Positions 10,901-22,072 of a stretch of 64,000 nucleotides of DNA are shown here, piece by piece. The translations under genes were made by a program, and so were the position numbers. This DNA comes from Theristus sp. LFF4_11 (taxonomy: Eukaryota; Nematoda; Chromadorea; Monhysterida; Xyalidae), in the NCBI GenBank assembly GCA_030248135.1, contig JASANC010000238.1:62001-126000 (forward strand), in the 5' to 3' direction. The notes under the pieces were generated by a model, which worked only from the letters and a program-made list of their open reading frames with translations, did not search any database and was not told the DNA's origin. The stretch's first letter is position 1, and each line of letters begins with the position of its first letter.

Positions 10901-13900
10901 ACACATCCCGTAGCTGAACAACGTTCGAATGAACCAGTTTCTTCCACATGTCTATCTCCGACAGGCATTTCGTGTTCGTGATGCGACTATCTGAACAAAA
11001 GTTTACAAAAATTAAAAAAAAACTATTTTCTATTTCTTGTGATAGACAGACGTTTTCGAATCGGGAACGGACGATTATTGATCGGAAAAGCGTAATGAAG
11101 CCAATAATTGCTTTAAATCTACGCAATTGACCATGAATAATTTCGACCTCTGAATGCTTGTTGTTGGAATTTTTGGGCGATGTTTTTAGCCAGGGCTAAC
11201 CCAGAAAAGCCTACTGAACGCCATTGAGTGGGGCGCCCATCGAGTTTTCTCCGTCATCAAGTGCCTCCACAGCCCTCGGCGGGGCTCGATGCCCCGAGCG
11301 CACAGACAACGAGTCTAACGCGCTACCACCAGGCGACGAGGGTGACAATGCGCACACACTTGTGCGACTTCCAGTGCAGATGCAGACGAAAAAAAATATT
11401 TAAAAAAATCGCGCTCACTGTGAATACGCCGGAGGCAATACTGCAGCCCGTCCCTGCTGTTCAACGCCTTGTAGCAGCTGGTGCAGTGTGCCAGGAAGTA
11501 ACCGGGTCGCTCCGCTTGCCCGAGCGGCGGCGCACCGAGCGGACACAACTGACGGTAGGTCTCCACCTCGCACGGGATGCCTGTGGCTTGAAGCGCGTCG
11601 GGCTGGGCGAGGTTCACCAGCTGGCGGGTGAGGAGATCCTGGGAGGGAAGCGGGCATATTATGATGACATTCGTTTCATTTCATTTTACAGTCGAACTCT
11701 CAAATTAGTGGGAATCAGCTGATTGGTTGCTCATGACATGTATATTTTCTGTGCAAAACCGATTCCGCATCCACAGCAGTTTCTGTATCCCTTTGAAAAA
11801 ACCAACAGAACCGCGCAAAACGACGTCACCGTTTTTATTTCGTTCGGCGTGAAGTACATGTTCGCAGAGGCACCCTTCGGTCGCAAACGGGCGAGATGCG
11901 GCGGCGGCGCTGGGTACAGGTAGAAATTTGGCAGCACCTGAAATCAGGGACATTGGAAAACACGTGTGCTTCAAAACACTTGGCAGTTCGGTCGTTTGGG
12001 CATGGAGAAACGTTGGACACGCAACACACGGTGTCCACTGTGTCCGGTGGGTCTTGCTTGAAGTTGGCTTGAGATGGGTTTATGTTCGGATGGAATGAGA
12101 ACCGCTACAGTTTTTCGTTTTGTTACTACTTTTTGTTGTTGAGTTTTTTTTGTTGCTGAACTATTAATTGAAAAGCGAAGTGAAATGACGACCATGACAA
12201 TTAAGCGACAATCTTTCTTCACCATCAGGATCGTGTCGAGACCGACCACGGAAAAATACCGTAGTCTGTCTGGTTTGTTCGGTTCTGGCGACTTGTAACG
12301 AAAACCAACTGTACAGCCTTGATATGAAGACCGGGCACTCGGCTGGAGAAAAACACAGTCATATTTCACGGTCAAACACACGCACACGGTGTACCAGTGC
12401 GTTGGTTAGCAAGTGTGCAACACACAGACACCGTGTCATCACAAGCACAGTGCATGTGCACTTTTACGGCACAACACAGCACAAAAATTCGAATAAAATC
12501 AATCAATCAATCAATCAAAAACGCGCACCGCGCACGTCGACCGCTGGTGGTGCACGGCAGCGCTGTCGCTGTTGACACTGAAATGGTCGCTCTGTTGTTG
12601 CTGCTGTTGACTAGCGTGTTGTTGCGGTTGCAGCTCCTGTTGCTCGGTGGTGATCGGCGGCATAAACGACGCCTGTGAAACATCATCCGCATGGTCGGCG
12701 CCGCCGTGCGCGTAGAAATACGTGGTGCCACCGACGACCGACTCCTAAAGGCGCGTTTAGCAATTCGTTTTTTGTGCGTACGCACGGACACGACACGTAA
12801 AAAATGGCCACGCGATTTAGAAATCGTGTCGTGTGTGCTATCTTAATGCATTACGAACACGATTAGTTTGCGCACGGGATTTAGAACGACGTTTGTGCGT
12901 ACGGACGAAAAACTAAATGGTGTTTCCGCCTTAAGTGGAAACACGAATTTTTTTCTTTAACCGATTTTTGAAATATTAGTTCTAAAAAAAGCTACAAACT
13001 GTGAACAATTGTTTCTCTGAGTGATTATTACTTCAGGATATCTTTCCCAAGTGCAGCGTTGTTTTAGCTTTTTTGTTCACCATAATAATGTCACAAAAAC
13101 ACCCACTTCCAGGAACAACATGTACAAAAAAGTTGACACACAATTAGAATTGGTTTTCTGAAAGTCGTTTTTTCTTTCATTCAAATTTCGCGCGCTCCTT
13201 GCTCCCTGGCATTCGATGGCATTCAAAATGGCACAAAGTTTCCGTCAGGTACGACGACAACAACCACGCGCTTCACCAGAAACACCATCTGTCGCACACG
13301 GGTTCAGACATCCGAGATACGACCATCGCCCACCCCACCCAGCGCCAAATTACCAACAAACATGTTACACAGTCTCCAGTAAAAGCCAATCCGGCCAAGC
13401 CGAACTGCACCTGGACGAGCTGCATGGCGTGCAACTGCTGCTGCAGCATCTGCTGCTGCTGGTCGGGATACGCGGCGTTAGCATGCGCGGCGAAGCTCCC
13501 ACTCTGCGCTGAGGTGCTCGCCGCCGTATTCATGCTCGCGATGAAACTCGATGTCGACGGTTGCATCTGCGACAGAGGCGCCGCCATGCCCGTCGACGAG
13601 GCCACGCTGTTGGGGTTGCTGTTGTTGGTGTGCACTTGTGCTGGTGGGGCTGGTGGGGCGAGACCCCCTGCTGCGACCCGAGCGTATGCCAGCGGGGTGC
13701 CGCTGTTGCTGACACGAGATGCCGCTGTGGACTGACCGGGTGAGACGGCGGCAAACGACGACGTTAGCGGCACTGCAACGGGTGCTTAGCTTGGTGTACA
13801 GTATGTTTCTTCAAACCTGTCACCTTTTTTGCAAAATACGGAACCCACGAGATAAGAAAGAACGGTATATCGGGTTAGCAAAACGACATTTTTCGCGCAT

Positions 13901-15922
13901 ACAGTATGCAACGAACGCGCACGCACACGGGCTGCTGGTATGTCGTGTGTGTGTGTGCCAGTGAGTTTGCTTGCGACTGTGCTTACTGTCGTTACGAAAA
14001 CATTAGTTTTCCTACGTAAGCCAAATTAGCTGGCTGCCACTTGTAAATTTCACCCGTCTTTCAGTCACCTGCCGTTGGCGTGTAGCCACGTTGCGCTGGC
14101 GACGGTGGGTCACTGCTGTTGTACGCCATCGAGGCGCGCTGGGCACTGCCGCCGACTTGAACGTGCTGAAAACAACAAAAGGATGACAGATTTGAACGGG
14201 TCTAATCACTGATTTTAACGGGTCTAATCACTGATTTTAATGGGTCTAACAACAGATTTTAATCATTCGTGGATTACGATTGCAATGGCGGCGTAGTAAA
14301 GTAACGAGTCCAAAAACGGTGCACTGCGCCTTGCAACAACACAGCGATGTTGTGCTGTCACAAACAAACACACAGTTACAGTTCATTAAACCTGTGATAT
14401 TTTTCAGCAAAATACACACAGTTTGCAAAAGGAATAACGACGAAGCCACAAAAGTTTCGCGTGCTCGGTGTTCTGCGAACAAAATCTGACAGGTTTGACG
14501 AAAAAGCACACAAATACACTTAATACACACACGCTTTCCCGTGTTTTTGTTGTGGCTGTACCACATTGCTGCGTAGTAAATAATGGAACGCATTGTCTGC
14601 GCAGACCAGACCAAACAGCTTCAGCCTCAGAAGCTAAAATCAAACCAATAAATGTTTTGAGAAAAATGAAAAAAACTCGACCTACTGAACCTCATTTGCC
14701 ATCGACGGTTCGGCTTTAGATTCGCAAAATCAATGCAAACTAGAAAAAATCATTTCATAAAAACTTTATCTGCTCTAACCATCATGGCGGGGTGGAACGG
14801 CTTGCTGTTGATGTCCATGCCGGATGTTTGCGCTTGTTGTTGTGGTACCTGTATTTTTTTTGAAATTCACTTTTTTGACATTATAACGGCGCTGAAAATG
14901 TGGAAAACTAATGAAAAACTTTTATCTATCAATAAAAACATATTCTGTTGGGAAGAAAACGGCAAAGTTTACACCCTAAAGCTTCATTACTAAAGCGCAC
15001 GCGCACGCGGCATCGGCATGCTCATGATCATGATCCACTAGCGCGCCTGCACACGCTCCGGCCCCAACAAGAACTTGTTCAAAACGCAATTGTTCTGACA
15101 TCTTCCTTCTTGAAAAGGCTTGGCTTAGGTTAGGATTAGGTCAGGATTATGTTTAGCTTTGAATTAGGCTTTAGGATTAGGTTTTGGTTTAGGCTAGTTT
15201 AGGCAACGTCTGCCAACATCAGTGGTTTGTTTTAGTACGACAGGCCAACCGTTTACACGCTCATAGTGATACCAAAATGTAAGCGCATCGCTGCTTTAAA
15301 CTTGAACTCACTGATTGGCCGGCAGATGCAAGCTTGATGTAACTTAGCTTGATGTAACAAATCAATCAGCAGTCAGATTCAATTTTTTTGAAAAATGCAT
15401 GCTCGCTGGACCAACAACGACTTTATCCAGGCTTAAGATCAGGTTTGGGCATTCGCGTACAGTCAAACTCTCAATTATAGGGAATCAGTGTCGTCGTTGG
15501 TGATCGGTCACGTGCCGCATGCTTTCTCTGCAGAAATTGCTGTAAGGGGCGGAGTTTGGTTTGCACAGAAAGCATGCAGGCACACCTGACTGCCAACCAA
15601 TCAGCGGATTCCCTATAATCTAGAGTTCGACTGTAATTGTTTTTTCTCGAATTTTCTCGGTGATTTCCTACCGCGAGACCATTATTTGATGCACAACACC
15701 AAAAAACGAACACTATCACAGAACCACACCCTCTCTCGCTCTCACGTTTGGCGTCCGCTGTTGTTGTTGTTGCTGTTGCATGTAGTGCTGCAGACGGGAG
15801 CCGGCTGGCAGCATCGACGGCTGATGTTGCACGCAGCTGCCATCACCGCTAGGGGCTGACTCCGCCCCCGCAGTCACGGCCGCGCTCAACAGGTGCGCTG
15901 CGTTCGTCGACTGCGTGAACAT
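6125..15922 (-). CDS. PAN3: PAN3, PAN2-PAN3 deadenylase regulatory subunit
   Basis: PAN3 recruits the PAN2 exonuclease to poly(A)-binding protein and starts cytoplasmic mRNA deadenylation. Sixteen exons (minus strand, 5' to 3'): 15922-15746, 14848-14780, 14165-14069, 13772-13411, 12744-12529, 11937-11830, 11638-11419, 10990-10874, 10068-9910, 9501-9333, 8877-8790, 8577-8438, 7981-7846, 7317-7249, 7071-6949, 6331-6125. They sum to 2457 nt (818 aa; human PAN3 is about 887 aa) with matching phases. Order: Gln/Ser/Pro-rich N-terminus, GGTTYFY motif (240-246), pseudokinase, short coiled linker, C-terminal knob. The start ATG at 15922 opens the first exon with family-like composition; an upstream exon is possible. 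The junction between the exons at 7249 and 7071 is uncertain: a longer acceptor at 7090 fits the family less well by phase. The intron after 8790 has a GC donor. Confidence 0.93.
8438..11937 (-). CDS. PAN3: PAN3 pseudokinase exons
   Basis: Seven exons code residues 308-640. Landmarks in order: [13 protein letters not shown] after [37 protein letters not shown] in the position of kinase beta strands with the CLRRIH motif; [20 protein letters not shown] (helix C region); [34 protein letters not shown] ending in [10 protein letters not shown], where a kinase would have [15 protein letters not shown] replacing [22 protein letters not shown]. Catalytic HRD and DFG residues are absent, as in all PAN3 proteins, which bind ATP without phosphorylating. 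Confidence 0.92.
8618..8712. mobile_element. Short palindromic MITE in PAN3 intron
   Basis: Hairpin with ends GCATTCATGGAGCAGTA and TACTGCTTCATGAATTC and inner arms around GTGACGCGTAGCTGTG and CACGCGGTCA. A near-identical copy lies at 18270-18352. No coding capacity. Confidence 0.7.
10249..10590 (-). pseudogene. Two decayed tandem copies of a PAN3 exon
   Basis: The first part of the PAN3 exon at 10068-9910, with its acceptor and some intron, is repeated twice upstream. Copy 2 (about 10249-10320) still reads [13 protein letters not shown] after an intact CAG acceptor, then hits a stop. Copy 3 (about 10495-10550) reads [13 protein letters not shown] and is more diverged. Flanking intron blocks (GATTGGCTGG then a G run and AAGGAAGCAATGGGAATG) are repeated too, with a period of about 225 bp. 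Neither copy can replace the working exon. Confidence 0.75.
11158..11346 (-). mobile_element. tRNA-derived SINE
   Basis: Minus-strand copy. The head GTCACCCTCGTCGCCTGGTGG with B box ATCGAGCCCC resembles a tRNA; the body holds AAGTGCC, AAAACTCGATGGGCGCC and GGGTTAGCCCTGGCTAAAAA; the end is a CAA-rich tail. It lies in the intron between PAN3 exons at 11419 and 10990. Confidence 0.8.
12529..15922 (-). CDS. PAN3: PAN3 N-terminal low-complexity exons
   Basis: Five exons give residues 1-307. They are rich in Gln, Ser, Ala and Pro, with a seven-Gln run in exon 1, and hold no folded domain I can name. In other animals this arm carries the PAM2 motif that binds poly(A)-binding protein; here exon 2 (14848-14780) has an INSKPFHP stretch that resembles PAM2 but is two residues short. 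Exon 5 opens with the conserved GGTTYFY motif that precedes the pseudokinase, and ends in a Gln/His-rich segment. Confidence 0.8.
12745..12938. mobile_element. MITE abutting a PAN3 splice acceptor
   Basis: Ends AAAGGCGCGTTTAGC and TTCCGCCTTA are imperfect inverted repeats. The interior holds GTGCGTACGCACGGACACGA and its partner CGTTTGTGCGTACGGACGAA. A full inverted copy is at 20594-20780. The left end supplies the TTTAG acceptor used by the exon that starts at 12744. Confidence 0.75.
15000..15215. repeat. Dispersed repeat with TTAGG-like end, copy 1
   Basis: CGCACGCGCACGCGGCATCG, then TCATGATC, GCGCGCCTGCACACGCTCCGG and AAAAGGCTTGGCTTAGGTTA, fading into degenerate TTAGG words. The same block, same order, is at 16787-16975. 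Confidence 0.8.
15458..15635. mobile_element. TACAGTC-family MITE
   Basis: Opens TACAGTCAAACTCTCAATTA and closes TCTAGAGTTCGACTGTA. Inner arms GGGAATCAG/CTGATTGG type and GCATGC boxes. It lies just downstream (3' on minus) of the first PAN3 exon. Confidence 0.85.
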
Positions 15923-18015
15923 CGTGCTTTGCTTTGCTCTTCCCCAGAGTTTCTCGTTCAAATGATGGGTCGTTTTCAATCACAGGGTTTTTGCGCCGAT
16001 TTATTTTCAGCGCTTCTGTGGAGTTGTAGTTGTTGTTGTGGTTTCACTCATGTTTTGTGTTCTTTTCGGTGATCGTGATTGCTTTTCCCGAGTGTTTTGT
16101 CGTCATTCATTTTCAGATTTTGTGGACTGTGTCGTTTTCTCCGTATTCATCAACTGTCCATTTTATCTCCTGTCGAAATTGACCGCAGTTTTTTTCGTCG
16201 TTGAGTCACATGTTGTGGCGTGGCGTATGTTCTGAAAAAAACGGAAAACATCGCTTTTTTTGTTTCTGAAAGTTTATGGGGAGATCTTTTTTTTAATTTT
16301 TAATTTTTTAATTTTAATCTGCAGTGCACCAGCGCCCAAGCCGAGCGAGCCCTTGAATCGTTTTGAAGGTGGTGAAATCAGAAGCGAACGCTGACGCTAG
16401 ATTAGCGCTGCAGGACCACTCCTCTCCGCAGTTAGCGTAGTTAGTTAAGTGCATTCGAAATTCAAATTTAGCACACTGATTGGCCGCTCCTTGTTGATCT
16501 TTTCAGCCATCAAGGTTTCTTCAAGTCCAATCAGTCAGCATGTCAAGTTCAAATGAACAAGTTCTATGTAGGGTTTGAAAAATGTGAAAATCCCGATTTT
16601 TTCCATTCAACAAAAAAATTCAGTGCTGGAGGAAAAACTGAGCGTCGACACGCTGCCGTGGTGAGTTTGATTTTGCTTCATACAAATCTGCAAATCGTGC
16701 TACACAATTGGTTCAACTAAGGGTGAAACATTTTCCATGTTAATGTTCAATCAGCTGTTCATTGACGAGGCTGGCGCTTCTTTTTTAAAACGCACGCGCA
16801 CGCGGCATCGGCATCCGCATGCTCATGATCCACTAGCGCGCCTGCACACGCTCCGGCCTCAACAAAAACTTGTTCAAAACGCAATTGTTCTGACATCTTC
16901 CTTTCTGAAAAGGCTTGGCTTAGGTTAGGATCAAGTTAGGCTGAGGATTAGGCTTTAGGATTAGGATTAAAATTAGGTCCGTTTAAACAATGTCCGACAA
17001 CGAGCGTTTCGGTTTTTAGAAAAGAAGGGCAACCATTGACGAGGACTTGGAAAACCCTCGAGAAAAACCATCAAAGCAAACGTTTGTCACGTGCAGAAAT
17101 ATCAATTCACAAACCTTGAACGATGTCAATTTCTGTGCCACAGTCGTCTATTATCCATGCATTTCGGTTTGTTGCTCGTGTCTGTCAAGTCAGGACAAGC
17201 CACAGGAGAGAAAAAAACCACGCGGTCAATCTGTGATGTTGAAGGCAGGTTTGGTTCGGCTTTTACTCCAGTGCAGGTTTTCCAACATTCAACTGCGGAG
17301 AAAAAATGAAAGTAACAAAACTGATATATGAAACAAAATCATTCAATCAGAAAAAAAAACAATTTCCCGAATTGATTTCTGAAACTTTTATTCACGTTTT
17401 CGACACTCGACAATCTTTTGACAAACGAACTTTTCTCCAATATGCAATATAAGTATTGTGGATTTATTCAAACGTGTCCGGACTAACGTGAGGTCATTTT
17501 ATTTAAAAACGCCCGTTTGTCAAAGTACAGGCACTAAAATTTCAATTTGGTGTGACTGATTCGACATTCACCATTTGTTTACGGGATGAAATCGGCTAAA
17601 CGGATAGTCTGGTTTGCTGTGAACGACAAGCGCATGTTTTGTGGCACATGACGTCATTTCAGTGGGACACGTTTAAAAAAATAGGCCATACATAAATTCG
17701 AGTCGTAAAATTGGAGTTTGACTGTGCAACAGAATAATACAAAACGACAATGGCAAAAGGCCAACAATAGTAAAGCAGCCATGACAAAAAAATACTGGGC
17801 AGTACAGAAACAAACAAACAAAAATAGTGTAAGGCGTCACAAAAGATGACAAAATAACTGACAAAAAAAATGACAAAATGCATAGAGAACTGAAAAAATA
17901 CACGTTTGATCACCGGGCGAAAGTCGATCTGAGGACCGCTTGCAATTGTAGACGCTCTGAACAGCTGCGCCATCGAAAGACGACAATAATTTTATTGCGA
18001 AATATGACGCACCGA
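15923..18015. other. PAN3 5' flank / SPRING1 3' flank
   Basis: About 2.1 kb between the PAN3 start and the SPRING1 stop; it must hold the PAN3 promoter. I see no TATA box or other core element I would defend. A dispersed repeat copy occupies 16787-16975, and 17660-17890 is AT-rich. No chainable coding exon found. Confidence 0.5.
16787..16975. repeat. Dispersed repeat with TTAGG-like end, copy 2
   Basis: Direct copy of 15000-15215, starting AACGCACGCGCACGCGGCAT and ending in TTAGGTTAGGATCAAGTTAGG-type sequence. Divergence is low, about one change per 20 bases by eye. Confidence 0.8.
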
Positions 18016-20469
18016 TCAGTCGGGTTCCGTGCGATAGCAGTATTTGTATTGGGCGTTTTTGTATTTCGATTCGAGATTCACACTCTGAACACAGTTTGAA
18101 ATGGTTCATTTCACCTGTTCACTACTTTCGCAGAGAACTAAGTTGATTTGTTGTCTGTAGTGGTTTCTAAAGCGCCATTCATGGAGGTTGCAGCGCGCGC
18201 GACACGTCACACTTCACCAGGGTACACATTCATGAAGCAAAAAACAGCGCAGCATCAGCATTACGTCTAAAGGCGCATTCATGAAGCAGTATTTAGTGAC
18301 GCGTAGCTGTGCTAAAACATAGCTACGCGGTCACTAATACTGGTCCATGAATGCTACGCAAAACCGGTGCAGCACACACGTCACACCAGCAATTTACCCA
18401 TTCTCAAAGACTCTACCCGGTTTATATTTAAAACAAGTTTCTCTTCCGTTTCCACCCTGCTACCAACTCACACTAGACGACGTACGACATTTTATCAAGC
18501 ACATGTCAAACGGATCTTGAGCATCAATGAACGTGCGCAGACGTTGACTGGACAAGCGTGCAATCACGTCGTATAAACTGGAAGTCTGTGAAAAACAAAA
18601 TAAAAAATAAAAAATAATTCACAGCACAGCAACATTTTACCGTGTTCATGGCGTGAAGTATCATGCTATTTTTTTTTAATATTTCGAATGCAGTAAGTTT
18701 TGAAGTTTTGTGGAAAATCAAAAAATTGATAGAAATTTAGCGGCATTTTCTCAGGCGTTTATCGGCAAGCAATCGACTTTTATGAACTTTCTTCTTGATC
18801 GTACGAATCTATGGCCTGCTGGACGGAACCCTATTTTTTTGCAACTCAAAAGTGATAAGAAAAAATGCATGATGTATGTCATGAACACGACGATTTAGGT
18901 TGGAGACAGTTGGACACTAAAAATGAAATCGGACTCCGATCGTTGGTATCGCCAAGGGCAGCGACAGAGTGATCCTCCAAGGCTTTCCCCCTCACGTGGC
19001 AACGGCATATCACACCCGACTGGGCGAAGAATGCTTCGAAATGACAATAATTCACGGAATGCCAAACGTGCACAATGCATACGCCTTACAGTTTGCGAAC
19101 AAACTGGCGCCCGCCAACCAAAGTGACACAAGCAAAAAACGCCCAACCCAAACGGACATGCGCTGGCTTCAGACAGCAACTGACGCAGCCCTCAAAGTCC
19201 GCACAGCACGCCGTCGCGTTCAGACAGTTCGCGCACGTGTATCGCGCAACTTCGAATGTTGGCGCGTTCTTGTGGCGCATTTTCGACTCTGCACAGCAGC
19301 CGGTGGCGCGATCCACCTGCGACCGTTTGCATAGGAAACCTACAAATGTCAAGGCGCGTGCAGAGACGTCGATTCGGTTTGTTTGTTGGGATTTTAGGCG
19401 ATGATTTTAGCCAGGACAAAAACAGAAAAGCGTACGGAACGCCGTCGAGTAAGGCGCCCACCGAGATTTCTCTGTTCTGTGATTACGTGCCTTTACACCC
19501 TTGGCGGGGCTCGATCCCCCGAACACACAGACAATACGCGCTACCACCAGGCCACGCGCTGTGACATTCCGTGTCATTCAAAACTAAAAACTAAACGAAA
19601 ATCAATCCAACAACAAGCACAACAACTCTAACCGCGCTCGTCGGTCACCGTGTGGCGGCCTTGTTTCGTGTTGCGACAGCGTTCCGGCGTCGTCGCCACC
19701 ATCGCGCCAGGTGACACTGAGCCGCTGACACCGTCGCGTTCGTGGTCGTGTCGACCGTTACCGTGTTGTCTCGTTTGCATGTCGGTCGACGAAACGTCGC
19801 GCATCCATTGAATGTGTCTAGAAAATGAGTCGCGTCTGTAGCGCAGGTGTAGGACTTCTGTCTACTGTTCTGTGGGTGGAAAGTTCAAACCTTGCTGTGG
19901 ACAAGACACAAAATGGAGAAATTGAAATGACCAACAATATCTAATGGTCTGCTTCTTGCAGAGCCGAGTATCCACACCTGTGTATCAGTTGGCTTCGCAT
20001 CTCTTCAGCCGCTGCTAGCTGAGCGTTGTGTCGCTCCAAGTTTTCTCGTCCACCCGACGACGAAAACCCGCCGAATGTCGGCTGATTGAGCGTGCTGGAG
20101 ACTGACTGGTAAAGACGCTGAAAATAAAGGCTGAAAATTTCGTTTAGGTTAGCTTAGACAATGTTCGCCTTTCTAGCGGTTTTGCTACGTAATTACATGA
20201 CTTAAAGTTTTTGATCTCATCCCAAATTTCGTCAGCTACTTTCTCATTTGCAAAATTTGCTCTAGCCACTCACATCGTCCTCACCTTCAACCCTGCGTGC
20301 GAATGCCAACTTTTTTCAACTTGAATTTTTTTAAACTGAATGAAATCAACGCAGTAACTCCTTCCCTTGTCCATACCCTGTACAAGCGTGTTTGCACGAG
20401 AAAATAGACGAGAGAACAGCAAAATATCACGGCGAGCACAATTCGATTTCGAACGAAACCGCTCAACAT
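18016..20469 (-). CDS. SPRING1: SPRING1 (C12orf49), SREBP pathway regulator
   Basis: SPRING is a Golgi membrane glycoprotein that licenses site-1 protease and SCAP traffic, so that SREBP can be cleaved. Six exons: 20469-20377, 20117-19978, 19817-19633, 19339-19158, 18585-18472, 18084-18016; 783 nt, 260 aa (human 205), phases 0, 2, 1, 0, 0. The start at 20469 places a single hydrophobic segment (residues 9-24, RNRIVLAVIFCCSLVYFL) near the N-terminus as in human SPRING, giving a type II topology. The lumenal part has CRNTKQGRHTVTDERG (125-140), a Cys-rich core with GCC, CANC and CVSCCLKP, then MCLIKCRTSS and the end motif KYCYRTEPD. The spacing from CVSCC to KCRTSS equals that of human. The insert between TM and Cys core is longer than in vertebrates. 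An upstream in-frame ATG at 20595 is less likely. Confidence 0.93.
18170..18356. repeat. CATTCATG hairpin repeats
   Basis: Two neighbouring copies: a diverged one (GCGCCATTCATGGAGGTT to ATTCATGAAGC, about 18172-18240) akin to 785-1136, and a complete one at 18270-18352 almost identical to 8618-8712. They sit in the last SPRING1 intron. Confidence 0.7.
19382..19565 (-). mobile_element. tRNA-derived SINE in SPRING1 intron
   Basis: Minus-strand copy with the family head GTCACAGCGCGTGGCCTGG, B-box region GGGATCGAGCCCC and body CTAAAATCATCGCCTAAAAT, ending in a CAA-type tail. It lies in the intron between the exons at 19633 and 19339. Confidence 0.8.
19838..19905 (+). other. tRNA-like A and B boxes
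   Basis: TAGCGCAGGTGTAGG fits an A box and AGTTCAAACC a B box at tRNA spacing, on the plus strand in a SPRING1 intron. Stems pair poorly; probably the head of an old SINE. Confidence 0.3.
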
Positions 20470-20593
20470 CGTTTCTGCTGCGAACGGATGATTTCGGTTT
20501 TCTTCGCAGTCGTCGTCGTTGCTGTCATCATTTTCGTTGCTTGGTTGTCGTTTTTTGTGAACAGTGTCGTTGTTTGACAAATTTTTTACCTGC

Positions 20594-20780
20594 ATAAGGC
20601 GGAAACACCATTTAGTTTTTCGTCCGTACGCACAAACGTCGTTCTAAATCCCGTGCGCAAACTAATCGTGTCCGTAATGCATCAAGATAGCACACACGAC
20701 ACGATTTCTAAATCGCGTGGCCATTTTTTACGTGTCGTGTCCGTGCGTACGCACAAAAAACTAATTGCTAAACGCGCCTA
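20594..20780. mobile_element. MITE, inverted copy of 12745-12938
   Basis: Starts TAAGGCGGAAACACC and ends AAACGCGCCTATA; interior CGTCCGTACGCACAAACGTC and CGTGTCGTGTCCGTGCGTAC. High identity to the PAN3 intron copy in reverse orientation. It lies just 5' of SPRING1. Confidence 0.8.
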
Positions 20781-21055
20781 TATGCAGTAACGAAGACGTG
20801 GGATCTAGGGTTCGAAATTGTTTTTTACATATTTTTCAAGGTACCAGAAAATGACTTTATGATTTTTTTGCCCAGAGTTTCGTGTGGACTGTGGACTTTC
20901 TTTTTGGCAGAATTTTTTTGACAATTTCCACTTTCAGGTCAAAGAACGACGAGAAAAGCCCAGACTCCAGATACCGATAGAAGCTTCTGCAATTGGGTTT
21001 CATGAGCTCGTTAATGGACTAAAAAGCAGTAAATCACTTCAAATCAGTAGCGAAA

Positions 21056-21210
21056 GTGCGGGGGGGGGGGGGGGTCCACCCCCCCCTCAGCCGAAAATCC
21101 TGCCCGTGCACGGGCAGATACCCGTGTACCCCCCCACCCCCCCATTACCTAGACACGGGTACTAGACTCCCCCCCCACCCCCCTCCGCGAGAAAACACGG
21201 GATCGCACCC
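21056..21210. repeat. Poly-G/poly-C tract
   Basis: Runs of 6-14 G or C separated by GTGCACGGGCAGATACCCGTG-like words. A related block (CCCGTGCACCCCCCCCTCA repeats) is at 21890-22050. No coding signal. Confidence 0.7.
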
Positions 21211-21688
21211 CATAGTTGTTCCAGAGCCGAGGGCTTGGGGGGGGGCGATATAGATAGCTGGAGCAAATTTTCCAGATAGATAGATAGCTGGAAAATTTTG
21301 GGGGGGGCCGCGGGGGGGGGCCATGTGATTTTGGGGGGGGGGTGGTCAAAATTTTGAAATTTGATAGATAGATAGCTAAAATGCTAAAAAGCTATAAAAA
21401 CAGCAAAATAATGCTAAAAATACACTAAAAATCAAGTATACACGCGTATTTTACCTAAAATTAACGAAATTTTCAATAATTACGAGCAAAAATGGTCAAT
21501 TTTGGTCAAAAATTGACTCATTTTATGTCTTCGAAGACAAAAATTTTCAGATAGATAGCTGGCTGAGAAAATTTTTTAGACAGATAATAGCTGAGCCGAA
21601 AAAACCTGTCTGATAGAGATAGATTCGAAAATTTTTTGGGGGGGCCCGCCCCCCCCAGCCCCCCCCCCCCCCCCCTAGAACAACTATG
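21211..21688. mobile_element. hAT-like non-autonomous element, G-rich
   Basis: Ends CATAGTTGTTCCAGAGCC and CTAGAACAACTATG are inverted repeats. Both sides carry the 8-bp direct repeat TCGCACCC (21203-21210 and 21689-21696), the target duplication length of hAT transposons. The interior has long G runs at both ends and GATAGATAGCT repeats. No transposase. Confidence 0.75.
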
Positions 21689-21889
21689 TCGCACCCCCCC
21701 TCACGGTGGTCAATCTCATCTCAATTTTTTCTAAAAATACCGTAATTTTTGCATTTTTCTTGACGTTTGTGTCAGTCCCTGCATAGATTTTGTTGTTTCT
21801 GACCAAACAAGCAGCTTGTTTGCACAAAATATTCTGTATTTTACAAGAATTTCTGTGTTTTTTCTAAGGCAAAAATTTGGTATTACCCG

Positions 21890-22072
21890 TGCGATCCCGT
21901 GCACCCCCCCTCACGAAATTTTTCTGCCAGTGCACCCCCCCCCCTCAGGAAAATTTGCTGCCCGTGCACCCCCCCCCTCACCGAGAAGGCACCTGACCCC
22001 CCCCTCTAAAATTAGGCAAACACCCCCCCCCTCACCCGAGGTCCCGCTTTCGCTACTGCTTCAAATGTGAAG
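21890..22072. repeat. Poly-C tandem tract
   Basis: Four to five rounds of a C-run followed by TCAC and a short spacer (GTGCACCCCCCCTCACG). Same words as 21056-21210. Confidence 0.65.

Noticed and set aside
11228..11722. Plus-strand frame of 164 codons
   Set aside because: Covers a SINE and the antisense of a PAN3 exon.
13199..13735. Plus-strand frame of 178 codons
   Set aside because: Antisense to the PAN3 exon 13772-13411.
14780..14848. PAM2 motif in PAN3 exon 2
   Set aside because: INSKPFHP has the Asn, Phe and Pro but two residues too few between Asn and Phe for a PAM2 consensus; left as a remark only.
20469..20595. Longer SPRING1 N-terminus from ATG 20595
   Set aside because: It would add 42 Asn/Asp-rich residues with no counterpart; a CAG just upstream suggests it may be spliced or 5' UTR.
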